Part shown: piece by piece, positions 13,638 to 23,989 of the stretch
Position numbering within the stretch: the stretch's first letter is position 1
Layout: the number at the start of each line of letters is the position of its first letter
Assembly: GCA_003194525.1 (NCBI GenBank)
Contig: NBIV01000105.1
Span: 62,001-126,000 of the forward strand
DNA from: Gracilariopsis chorda
Taxonomy: Eukaryota; Rhodophyta; Florideophyceae; Gracilariales; Gracilariaceae
DNA: 64,000 nucleotides
Direction of reading: 5' to 3'
Program-made: the position numbers and the translations under genes
The notes under the pieces: generated by a model
What the model saw: the letters and a program-made list of their open reading frames with translations, nothing else
Database searches by the model: none
What the model was told of the DNA's origin: nothing

Positions 13638-13665
13638 TGCGCTGAGCTCATATGAGGTCAGCGCA
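13638..13665. repeat. 28-bp palindrome in the left arm of the MITE-like element
   Basis: Near-perfect palindrome centred on CATATG, with one mismatched pair. It shares the core CTCATATGAGGTC with the palindrome at 13961-13976. Confidence 0.85.
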
Positions 13666-13960
13666 ACGGCACGCAAAATTAAAAAGAAAATTGAAATCTG
13701 ATCCGCATGGCCCCACATTTCAAATTTCGAACTTGAAACATGGCCAACCAGGTGGTCTTTGAACTATAAGATCTGTGAACAGGGCCATTGTGTACGAATG
13801 TTATTGAAGATAGTGTTTGATGTGACAGCTACGACTGTTGGTGATGTGTTGTGGACATGGTTCAGTGCTGCCGGCGTAGAAGACATGATGAGAAGATCAA
13901 AGTGAAAAAGGTTTTGGAAAAGTTTTAAGTTTTTTATAAAGTTCTAGAGTAATTAAAATT

Positions 13961-13976
13961 GACCTCATATGAGGTC
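13961..13976. repeat. 16-bp perfect palindrome in the right arm of the MITE-like element
   Basis: GACCTCATATGAGGTC is its own reverse complement, and its core matches the left-arm palindrome. Confidence 0.9.
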
Positions 13977-14008
13977 GCTGGTCAGATAGACATTAGAGAC
14001 GGCCCAAA

Positions 14009-16289
14009 AAGGAAAATTTCTTTGCTTCAACACAAGTTGAAGTAGTTGGAGTTATGTTGGTTGAGAACAGGGGTCGAGGTTGCGCTCTGCTCTCTCCCTC
14101 TTATAGTAGAGAGAGGAAAACGCTACTCGTCCTCCTCGGACTACGCTAGATGCACGCAGCACTGTATGTGGCATTGTAAGCGGGCCATGTCACCATCCTT
14201 AGGGATGGTGAAAAGGTTGAACTGCTCTGTCACCATGTTGAGCAAGACTCCGACAGAAACAGTTTGTGTAAATTATGCTGGACTTACGAGCACTGGGCAA
14301 CTTCACTATGACCTATTTCCAAAGACGCAGGATGATGTTCGTAAGATGTGCAGCCAATATCTTCGTTGATGATCGGGACAGTCAACTACGAGTTGTATCC
14401 AACAGTACAGCAAGCATACAACACTCGTACATCTTAGGTATATCTGCCAATTTCATCGATGTCCAAATGATGCCCAACAATCAAAGAAACTGCCCTGCAA
14501 GCGATTTTCTTTATTTTAGGACGTCCCGGGATATCCGACAAAATATTGGATGTGCGTAAGTTGAACGGGCTTTTGTTTCATATATGCCGTTGGATGCTAC
14601 AAGTGATTTGATATGCGTATAACCACAGAATATGCTTACTGCGTATCATTCGCGCATCAGGTTTTCTCTCTGGGATTAAATGGGTTCGTAAAGGCCCACA
14701 ATGACAGCTGTAGCTGCACCTGACGTCACTGCAGTGACGATCTGCTGCATCATGTTATCAGTGGTTCTCTACTGCTAGGCTACAAAGCCAGAAGATGGAA
14801 AAGGAGGTGGAGTGAACACCACATTTGGCAAACCCGCGAAGAGTTCTGGAGTCGTTGCGCTCAGCTCAACGCTTTCGTTAAAAAGGCTAGGGTTGAGAGT
14901 ACTTCTATAACGACTCTCCCCGACAATGAGGCAGCGCCTCATTCAGTCATTGACTGTGTTTATCCGGAAGCCTGGCCATGGGGCCGAGTAAGAAACGCTG
15001 AGGAGTTCCGCAGATTTGCTTTCACTACACGCCCCACCAAATTTCTTATCAGAACTAGACTTACGGTCACTTTCCGATGAGAATACTTATCCTTCGAGGT
15101 CGAAAGTAGGTGAAACCTACAAACGTCGGTATACATCTCGGAAAAACGGTACAAAAGATGGATACTGCCGAAGAATAGACGGTTTAAAACAAAAGACAAA
15201 TGATTTCAGTACTAGGCCAGAAGGCAGAGTAATGACGCTCAATGCGCTACTTCAGAGCACCCGCCGCTATCAGCGGAATAGTTAACAGACAAAGCCTGAA
15301 CTGAGAAGCCAAATGGGACAAAAACGTTTGGAGAACTGAGTTTTTGGGCATCATATTGTCAGTAGAATTATGGAAAAAAGGCGGTGCCCAGAATTTTCAA
15401 AAGGACGAGTGTCTAGTAGATGTACAGCTGAGTGTCCAACTCGACACAAGAAGTTTTGGTTTACCTTGTGACCTCGCGTTGCTACGTCCACAATGGGGAC
15501 AGCACCGAAATAACGCCAGAGTCCAGGAAATGGCCTACGGCATGGTCTAAGACGCTTCCATCAAATACTCAATCGGCAAGAAAACAGCAGAACAGGGTAT
15601 CCTTCAATTTGACAAAATCCCTGACCTGTGCATCCGCTACGGTTGCGCCCTTTGGTACTGACAGTAAGATATCTTTACGTACCGGGGTTCTCTTTCACAT
15701 TCAAGTGTCGTGATTGAGGTTACAGGTATGCTGTATACCTAAACAGAAACCGCCAGAAGCCGAAGAAGCTAAATAACAGAGCACCGTGGACAACCAGCAG
15801 GCGAAAGCCTGAAGCGAAAGAGACTGGACGGGTAGTACCCGTCGTTTTTGCGATACGAGGTGACCCTCGACTATAGTTGCGCAGTCTATACCGTGCATTA
15901 TCAGCGTAGACAATTGCAAAACTACGGCATGAATTGTAATGCAATGCTAGACCGAAAGGTCCAAAGTGTTGAAAAGTCCAGCAGACTCTACGTGGAAGCT
16001 GGGGCGTGAGCTAATGAATCAAATACCGTCAATGGACAAGACAGCAATCCTATACATAGTTATTAACTTCAAAATGAATTATATAACTCTAAACGTTTAC
16101 AGGCGCCTGCGTGACGCAGGTTGTCAAAAGGTGGTGCCACATGAGTGTAAAGCACGGTGGTTAGGCGTTAATGCCTGCCCGTCACTTCACTAATAGTCAA
16201 AAAAGTGGTGTCATTGACCCGTACTTGGGCGGAGTTTGCGCGATACAGGTCAGGCCTTTGGGCTCTCCATATAAATCAATCCTAATCTG
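14009..16289. other. No gene recognised
   Basis: Frames of 60-107 codons occur on both strands, but none shows a family motif. This would be the expected place for gag and early pol of the minus-strand chromovirus fossil, now unreadable. Confidence 0.35.
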
Positions 16290-17046
16290 TTACAGTGAGC
16301 AACTCTCGGAGTTAGAAGAGGGACGATAAGTATGGTTTACGTCTCACGAGAAAGTTCTCAGGGCTTGAATGGTGTTCAAAACACAGGTGCAATGGTTGAG
16401 AATGGTTGGAAGTGGATGGTGATTATCAGAATTGAACTTCAGAGCATCCATCGGGGTTTATATAGAGGGTCTAGCCTAGTTCTATCAGTGCTGCTAGTTG
16501 ATGAGAAATTGTCCGTCTTTAACGGCTTTATGCTTGGTCTTCTCGTTGGTCTCCATATGTGGGTGGTTTACTGGGTTCAATGCCAGATCTAGCCGTTTGG
16601 TGACTTGGCGAATTCCCCAGCTGATTACTTGTGCTATGACTTGGCAAGGATCAGCAACAGACCGGGTCTTGATGATGTGTCATAACCCCAAAGTGCTCAT
16701 GATTACTTGGCACGGATCTCTCGGGAACCATCTATGACCGTTTGATCATTGCTGTGCCATGTGGGGTGTTTGCCAACGTTTTAAGTAGTAGACAACGTCT
16801 ATCTCGGAGCCACATTTGTCCACGTGGTTGGTTCGGGCTTTTCTGACATAAGCATGTTGTCGTGTCATATTGACAGTATGTCACAAAAGATGTCAACTCG
16901 GCTTTGAGGCCAGGTAGACATGTCAAATAGGTAATCGATCTCTTCAGGACATCGACTAGAATAAAAAAAGGAAACGTGGACACGTTATAACTGATGCTGG
17001 AGCCAACTATACTCAAACAAAGGTAAAATAGTACCTAAATTTAACA
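16290..17046 (-). repeat. LTR-like repeat, left copy (inverted to the one at 18.2 kb)
   Basis: The reverse complement of this segment aligns along about 0.7 kb with 18203-18915. Shared blocks include TTGAGTATAGTTGGCTC, GACATGTCTACCTGGCCTC, GATCCGTGCCAAGT and CCCGATGGATGCTCT. It opens with TGTTAAAT and contains a TATA box (TATATAAACC on the minus strand, near 16460), as an LTR promoter would. It lies upstream, in the minus direction, of the chromovirus fossil at 13.6-11.1 kb, whose 5' LTR it may be. The ends are approximate. Confidence 0.7.
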
Positions 17047-18202
17047 AAAGGCTACCGGAGATCAGTCCTCACCACCTCTAAGGCAAACTAAAGCACTTTT
17101 CGAAACTTTTCATGGATCGGTCACACCTGTTTTCATTCATAGCGATGCATAATTGGTATATAGGTGCATATCGCGACCTCAGATGCAAGACAGACTCTTT
17201 TCAGACTGGAACTGAGGTCATGTCGTACAATATGCTATAACACGTATAGACCATATTTTTAACTGCCATGGGAAGTTCGTTGAATTCCGACGACAATACC
17301 AATAGAAGGCTAGAACGTGCGGTGCTAATATCTGCTTATTCCGAAAACAGATCTGGGCAGAGGTGGCCACATTCCACAGCGAAGCATCTACGCAGCTGCT
17401 TGGTCATGTACCAGTTCTCATCTTGATCATGGTGTACCCTAAAAGAATGTTTGGAATACTAGGAGTGCTTTTGGAGCCTGCATGGCTTTGCGGATGACGC
17501 ACGGAAGCTAATTGGACGCAATCTGGAGGTCTCGGAATCTCTGTTTCTTGCCTGCACTCGAGGTATTCAAATGGAATTTCCAAGGAACGCAAGTGGTACG
17601 CAGATGTAGTGCTGGTCATACACTTTGCATTCCATTTATACTCCACCTGCAATCCTTTAAAAGTGGCCACACGCCATTTGCAATCCGTGCGACATCCAAA
17701 AATGGAAAATGTGCAATTTTGTGTGCCGGAGGTGTCCATTTGAAGGATACATGGACCTCTACCCAAGAACCCAAATGGGGTGCGAGGCCCTTGAATATTG
17801 CACTCCAAATGCACTTCTAAAAGTGAAAACTTCCTTCTAGGGGTAATTTGAAATGTTCACATTTGGTTGGAACACAGCAAAAGAAGCTCTCGAAAATACG
17901 ATAAAACCTTTCATTAATGTATGGGCACTCTCGTGCCAACCATCCATTCACCAGCCCGTGAATCAAGAACACAACGAATATGTGGACTAGAAGCAATTCA
18001 GCTTCGGCAAAGTTTTCTAGTTTCAAACATTTGGTTCTTGTGAGTATCGCTTCCCAAAAACCTATACAGAGAATCATTCTACTCTCCGTATCAGTCATTC
18101 AGCCTGCAGATCATATATATCTCTCATTAACACGTGTAATGCGTCGATATCGTGTGAAATCTCTTCATTCAAGGATATATAACACTTTACATTTGACACA
18201 TT
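17047..18202. other. Spacer between inverted LTR-like repeats, with scattered CCATTTG motifs
   Basis: No gene is recognised. Between about 17565 and 17815 the hexamer CCATTT or its complement AAATGG recurs in both orientations (for example CAAATGGAAT, CATTCCATTTA, CCATTTGCAAT, TCCATTTGAAG, CCCAAATGGG), often flanked by GCAATCC. This suggests an old, scrambled repeat family. Confidence 0.4.
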
Positions 18203-18915
18203 TGTAAGATTGAGTTATTATTTACCTTTACTTGAGTATAGTTGGCTCTAGAATCAGTTGTAACGTGTCTACTGTACCTAGGTTTATTCTACTAGATTTC
18301 TTGAAGAGATCGGTTATCTATTTGACATGTCTACCTGGCCTCCAAGCTGAGTTGACATTTTTTGTAACATACTGTCAATATGACAGGACACCGTGCATAT
18401 ATCAGTCAATACCTATTCGACCACGTAGACAAGGTCGGCTCCAATGTACAGATCGCCTACTACTTTCAAATTTGGCAGGAACCTAACAGGGTACAGGTAT
18501 GATCAAGTGGTCATAAAATATTCCCTATCGATCCGTGCCAAGTCATCACGGGCAACCTAGATTCATGCCAGACCATGAAGACCCTGCCTGTTGCTGGCAC
18601 ATTCCAAGTCATAAAACGAGTCATCACCGCTGGTGGAATTCGCCAAGTAATCACACGAAAATATCTGGCGCTGAACCCTGTAAACCACCAACATACGGAA
18701 GCCACCCAGAATACCAAGCATAATTTCGTTTTCTTCGGACCCCTTCTCATCGAGTACCGGCACTGATCGAACTAGGCTAGAAACTCCATGTAAAACCCGA
18801 TGGATGCTCTAAACTCCAACTCGGATCATCACCATCGACTTGCAACCACTTCAACTATTGCACTTTTGTTCCTAACATTTGTAGCATTTGGAATTAAGTA
18901 TAGCCCTTAGTAGAA
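18203..18915 (+). repeat. LTR-like repeat, right copy
   Basis: Plus-orientation copy of the repeat at 16290-17046, starting TGTAAGATTGAG. It lies 5' of the plus-strand chromovirus fossil with RNase H at 20.0 kb, so it is best read as that element's 5' LTR. No matching 3' LTR was found after the element's end near 37 kb. The two copies differ at many positions, so they are old. Confidence 0.65.
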
Positions 18916-19490
18916 ACTGGTAATCGTCTGGCAGGGGTGGATTTTGCTACACAAAACTCCCCAAGTAATGATGACCCACAGAGATCCAAAGCATGCAGAA
19001 TCTTGATTTCTCACCAAATTTGTGTTTCAATTGAGCTCAATACTCTGATTCTGCGTACACTAACACCGACATATCCTCGGAACCACCGTCCACAGCGCTG
19101 CCGCCGCAACCCGTGGACCACGCTCAGTCTGAAACCTCCGTAGCTGACCGGAACCTCTTCTTTGAACCCCGTACGCCATCACTTGAACCATTTGACAACC
19201 TCGTTTCGCTTGAGCTACAGACGCCTCGTAGTCAACCATCTTCTCCCAAGCCAATTGACAAGACCACAGAAGGTCCAGATGGACTTCAACAGGGCTCCGT
19301 TGTGCAAAAAGCTGCAATATTTCACACACTCAAGGAAAGTATTCGTCAAGCGTACGACTAGGCCCATCAGACCCTCAGACGTTTCTTGGCGATCACTGAC
19401 CATGGAAAAACCATCCCTTACGGCGTGGCAAACAGTCGCATCCGCCACCAGAAGAAGCTGACAACTCGACGTTGCCTCCACTCAACCAGG

Positions 19491-19559
19491 TGTGACGAGT
19501 GCGATTAACGCTTCAACAGCCGCATAGGTGTCAAGGAACACCTTCACGTCACCAAACAC
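19491..19559 (+). other. C2H2 zinc-finger-like motif
   Basis: The plus frame here fits a C2H2 finger in spacing: Cys-x2-Cys, Phe at +4, a hydrophobic residue at +6 from it, then His and a second His (blocks CDEC, RFNSRIGV, KEHLHVTKH). It lies between the LTR-like repeat and the RNase H of the plus-strand chromovirus fossil. Whether it belongs to that element or to a captured host gene is unknown. Confidence 0.5.
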
Positions 19560-20795
19560 AGAAATAAGGTGTTGTCGAAAACGTCCACGTCTGGTTGTTA
19601 TACTTGCCGTATATCGTCGTTCAACATTTAAAAGCACTATTAAGACCACTGGAAGGGTAACGAGCATCGATTCGCTAAAGAAAGAGAACAGCAACGTCAA
19701 CAGAGTCACTTCAACCGCCGTTTCTAGCCTAGTAAATACAATTCTGTGAAAAATACGAATTGGTCATTCTACCCTTTAAGCTTCCATTGCGGCTGTGTTC
19801 AAGCTCTTGCTGCGCCGAGAACACCACGTTTCGTAAAAAGAAGAGTAGCGGTTCTGGTTTTACAATCTTTCCAATCCCTTGACCCCTTGTAACCTCGACT
19901 TAAGGAATTCTACTCTAGATACTCCGATACGTGTCCATGTTCTTAAATCGAAGGGACTCAACCTTGAGACCTCAAATTTCGGCTTTTATGCTTGAACCCA
20001 CTTGGTCACATCGCAGGTTTTTACTCTGGCAAAGTTCGAAAACTTTCCGCATTATAATTACCGATATCCAGTTTTTTGGCCCGATATATTGACCCATTTG
20101 GCAAGACTTCCGTACACAGGTACGTTGGCTGGAAAAATCGTTGAGTTTGACTTTTCTTTTCAGCCGATCAAATAGAAAGCCAACGTTTTCGCATATGCGT
20201 TTTTAAGATACCCAAAACATGCTGAAAGCTCTGAAGTGATGAACCGCTCATTACTCCAGGAAGCAGTTTTCAGAACTTTCAAAGTCAATGATATATCTCA
20301 GCTTGAAGAAGTATAGAAAGCAGAAACGCGCGTATTCATCAACAGATATAGAAACTGCAAAGAGTTTAAAAACTTATATAAGTATCCACAGGGCTCTTTT
20401 CACAAACAAAACGTATTTTTGTATATATAGAGACGACTCTGCGTGCCCAAAGGCCAAGTACGACTTCAGATACTACAAGACTAACTAGATCCATCTGTAT
20501 GAGGATATATATTCCATTCAAAAAGACATATGAAAATATTTGCAGTCTACACCACTGGAAATCGTTACGATAAACAAAATAATGAATACGTCAACTCATT
20601 TCTTAAACGCCAAGAAAAGAAATGGCGAACCACAAAATCCCAGGGTGATCTACAACCACTACCTCCACCGAAAAGGAAGTGGGCACGATTCACAATGAAC
20701 GTCATCACACCGCTATCCAAGACGAAAAATGGAAATAGTCAATTGTATGTGGTAGTAGACCATTTATCCACGTTGATCCGGGTTATCGCAAGCAC

Positions 20796-20798
20796 ATC
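20796..20798. repeat. Target-site duplication ATC, left
   Basis: ATC directly precedes the left CCCTAG terminus and is repeated at 35973-35975 directly after the right terminus. Three-base duplications are usual for CACTA/EnSpm elements. Confidence 0.85.
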
Positions 20799-20825
20799 CC
20801 CTAGAAAACCTATACTGCTACAAAT
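20799..20825. repeat. Left terminal inverted repeat of CACTA copy 1
   Basis: Begins CCCTAGAAAACCTATACTGC. Against the reverse complement of 35946-35972 (CCCTAGCAAAAGTTTAGTGC and on), about 19 of 27 positions agree, with the six outermost identical. Confidence 0.85.
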
Positions 20826-20860
20826 ATGTGATTCATGTCTTACATTGTTGTGTAACAACA

Positions 20861-21055
20861 GGCGTACAAATCATGAGTAGAGTGTACGCCCTTGGTAGGA
20901 TAGCTACAAACTACGTTCAATTTTTTATTGATTTTTGTGTGTTTTTGGTACGCCAACCGTATTATTGCAACGAGTGTACTGCGGTATTTTTCAGATGGCG
21001 TACGAAAGGCGTATTCAACGAAATTTGTACGCCTAATGTTCGCAACGGGTACGCC
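20861..21055. repeat. Left subterminal repeats (GTACGCC) of CACTA copy 1
   Basis: Six exact copies of GTACGCC or its complement GGCGTAC start at 20861, 20884, 20948, 20997, 21027 and 21049, in mixed orientation. In CACTA elements such clustered subterminal motifs are binding sites for the element-encoded DNA-binding protein. That role here is inferred. Confidence 0.8.
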
Positions 21056-21120
21056 TGATGTTCGCCAAGCAGTGAAAATTCGACAATTCAAAACTAATCG
21101 AAGGCGTTTGAAAACGTAGC

Positions 21121-23985
21121 CAGTTGGTAAGCAATTCGTCAGTTTTTGTCAACTAGTAAGATTCCTAACATTAGGCATTGAGCCACAAAGCTCGCACCGA
21201 TACGCCACGCTTTCGCTATCTTCTTGCGATCTGTGGACGACGATTATGTTTCATGTTTGTACATTTATTGTGTCCTATAGCGTATGGACTGGTTCCTCAA
21301 CCGTACTGTTACACAGAAATATAAACCTCTAAAGTGACGGCCCATGCCTCCCCGACTACTTAATTGTCTCGAAAGCGACCCCTATAAGATTGAGTGAGTT
21401 CTTGTACGTTTGTTTGCCAAACGGGCCTGTGGCTCCAACACTGCAGTGATGTAGTCATAATAAAATTCCGCTAGGATGTCTGGAAAAAACAGGTCTGTCC
21501 ATGTACTTTGTTTTCCACCCCTCGTGAACGAAACCCACAATCACTAATGACACAACTCAAGGGCTCGCTGCTGCGCTCAAATCCTATGTGCCTGTCGTTC
21601 CCTAGCTAGTAGTCTGCCGGTTGTTGCAGTAGTGATTGATACAGACCGAATTGTACGCGCATGAGGCAATGTGTGTATCCGGATCCTAGCTCAGTAGAGT
21701 ATGCTGGCAGTAGGGGTTTGCTTGAGGCAGTACCCTATTGTGGGCGCAAGAAAAAATGACAGGCGGAATGCATTGGGTGCAATGGAGACGATAGATCTAT
21801 CTCAACTGAGAACATAGCATGAATGCCACTTTTCTGGAACACCAGAGTGTGCGAGTATTCAAGGTTTCCGGTGCGCAGCGTGAGAAAGAATAATGGCTGG
21901 ATGCAACACATTCATCATTTGTCCGAGATGATGTCGTCCATACATCAACAATGGCAAATGCGATAGAATTCGACGAGATGCCCGAATGTAAATTATGCTC
22001 ACGAAAGGATTTGAAAATATTTAGCAATATTCACGAATTATACGCCATGTGGTAATCAAGAACGGTGATCCTAAGCGCCTGCTTGCTTCCAAAGTCGATG
22101 GAATGATCTGAGAATCCAAACAGTTGCATAATATTCGCTCAGATACGGTTTTCCCACTCATACCTGATCAGATCAAGTAGCGTGTTCTTATGTTTTTCGC
22201 GAGGACTCGGGTTCTGGTATTAGACAACTCAACCGCTTCCGCTGTTTGATTGACAGTTAACTTGCATTTGCATACAAACTCGGGCATAGTAGTAAAGGAA
22301 GTCGTCCAGTGCAACGGCTGTGGAACGCATTTTTGTTGCTGTACTTTCTTCCTCACACACTGTTAACGTAGCGCACAAGCAGACTCGACAAACCACACAG
22401 CTTGGTATTATGCCCACATTTTATGCTCGAGTCCTTTTGCGTGCCTTTCAATGGTCCAATTAGGGACTGGAACAGCTTCTAGTTCACTGAACGTAAATGT
22501 GTGTATCTCGATTCTTTGGATGCTCCGCATTGAACCTAATCTTCTGCCAAACGGTTACGATACCACAACGAGCTATCCATTAATTGTAGTTCTCAGAGTT
22601 CAAAGGCTGCACACCATTTGCAGATAGAAATACGACCTGAGAAGAAGTCTCGATCCACTCATTGGTATGGTTCAAGAGCGATAGGCTGAGATTGGGCAAG
22701 TGGTGAGGCAGGAGATACAAACTGAATGCAATGTGAGTTACAAACGCAAAAAGACGGCGGCTGAAAGGCAATAAGCATTCATAAACTCCACATCGTGGTT
22801 TTCCTATGAATTGGTGACGGGATACAGCAAGGGGTATTGCATTAACGTAGCGGTAAAGAATGTGGCAGAACTGTTGAGAGAATACAGTGACGCGCAAAAA
22901 CACGCTGAAATAAGTAAGACAGTGAGGACCCACTTTTTAAAAGGTGTAAAAGCTATGGTACGGCTTCAAGCAAAAAGCTGATGCCACAAAGTTTGAGAAA
23001 GGTTGAAACAATAATGCATCAAAGCAGAGAAAGACATAGAAGAATACGAATTCACGTGCGGCATGGCATTCTCGTGGAAGCGACATAGCTCTCTGAGCTC
23101 TTGAGCTTGAGTAAGAATGCTTTGTTGTTGTAGGTGGCCAGTGTACAAGTGGATGAAGAACACAAGTTGCGCTTTGACATAGTGCTTGACGGGGGGATAG
23201 GGAGGTCTTTTATGGAAGGAAAGAGCTGGGAGACGGAACTTGATAAAGCCAACCGCTCATTCATAGGGATGCCACCTGCCTTCAATTATGCACCACAGCG
23301 TGAGCCACGTTTGTAACACATAGATGCCATTAGTTTTGCGTCTTTGTAATGGTACTGTGAGTGGTATTTAAGGAGATAGACACTCTCTTCCGAACGCGGT
23401 AGTAACGGCACGATTGGAACGATCGTAGTGAACAGTGAAGGTATGGACGCGAGGTGCGCAGTGATTCTGAAATGTTTCTTCTTCACTAAGAGAAATTTAT
23501 TTCTTAGATAGAAGAAACATTTTGCGACGAAAAATTGATCTAGATAGGACTCCAGTTCTGGAAACCATGCTTCACGTGCTTGCCTGGTTCTAATAACCAA
23601 GATGCTGATTCTCTCGTCTTCATGTGCAATTTGTTCGGACAAGTCCTACTTCTCACTGCCTCATGGGGTTGACAAAAGAATTCAATGATTACCACATATC
23701 ACGCTTTCAATCAGAGGGCAATACTTCTAGCCGTAATTCTACGCATCTTTTCCTCACAACCCTGCCCACTTCATTCCTATGTTGCAGCGGTTCCAGCCGG
23801 GCTTAAAGAAACCTGTTTCTTATATTAAAGTATAATGGGAGAATGACGTCTGTCTCAAGGTGCTGCCATGTCTCACCATTGTATCATACAGGGCTGGACT
23901 CAAGACAAAAACGTCGTGATCGAAGGCAGGGATGTTCTCTTACTATGATCGGGTTGATAATCATCTATGCTTCAATTCCTTTCAA
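21121..23985. other. No gene recognised inside CACTA copy 1
   Basis: About 2.9 kb between the left subterminal repeats and the transposase end. Short frames exist (minus 22933-22580, 117 codons; minus 23642-23286, 118 codons), but I see no family motif. It may be decayed captured sequence or untranslated transposon DNA. Confidence 0.4.
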
Positions 23986-23989
23986 AGAG

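Larger units (their letters stand above)
13613..14008. mobile_element. MITE-like element with palindromic inverted repeats
   Basis: About 0.4 kb without coding capacity, flanked by inverted repeats. The left arm reads CTAGTGTCTATCGGACC. The reverse complement of the right arm reads CTAATGTCTATCTGACC. In both, CATATGAGGTCA follows within a few bases. The left arm contains a 28-bp near-perfect palindrome (13638-13665) and the right arm a perfect 16-bp one (13961-13976). It sits where the reverse transcriptase of the minus-strand chromovirus fossil stops being readable, so it probably inserted there. Outer ends and target duplication are not certain. Confidence 0.6.

Noticed and set aside
16290-18915. 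Foldback transposon with 0.7-kb inverted repeats
   Set aside because: The arms start with TG, one has a TATA box, and each leads into a chromovirus fossil, so LTR copies are the better reading, though not proven.
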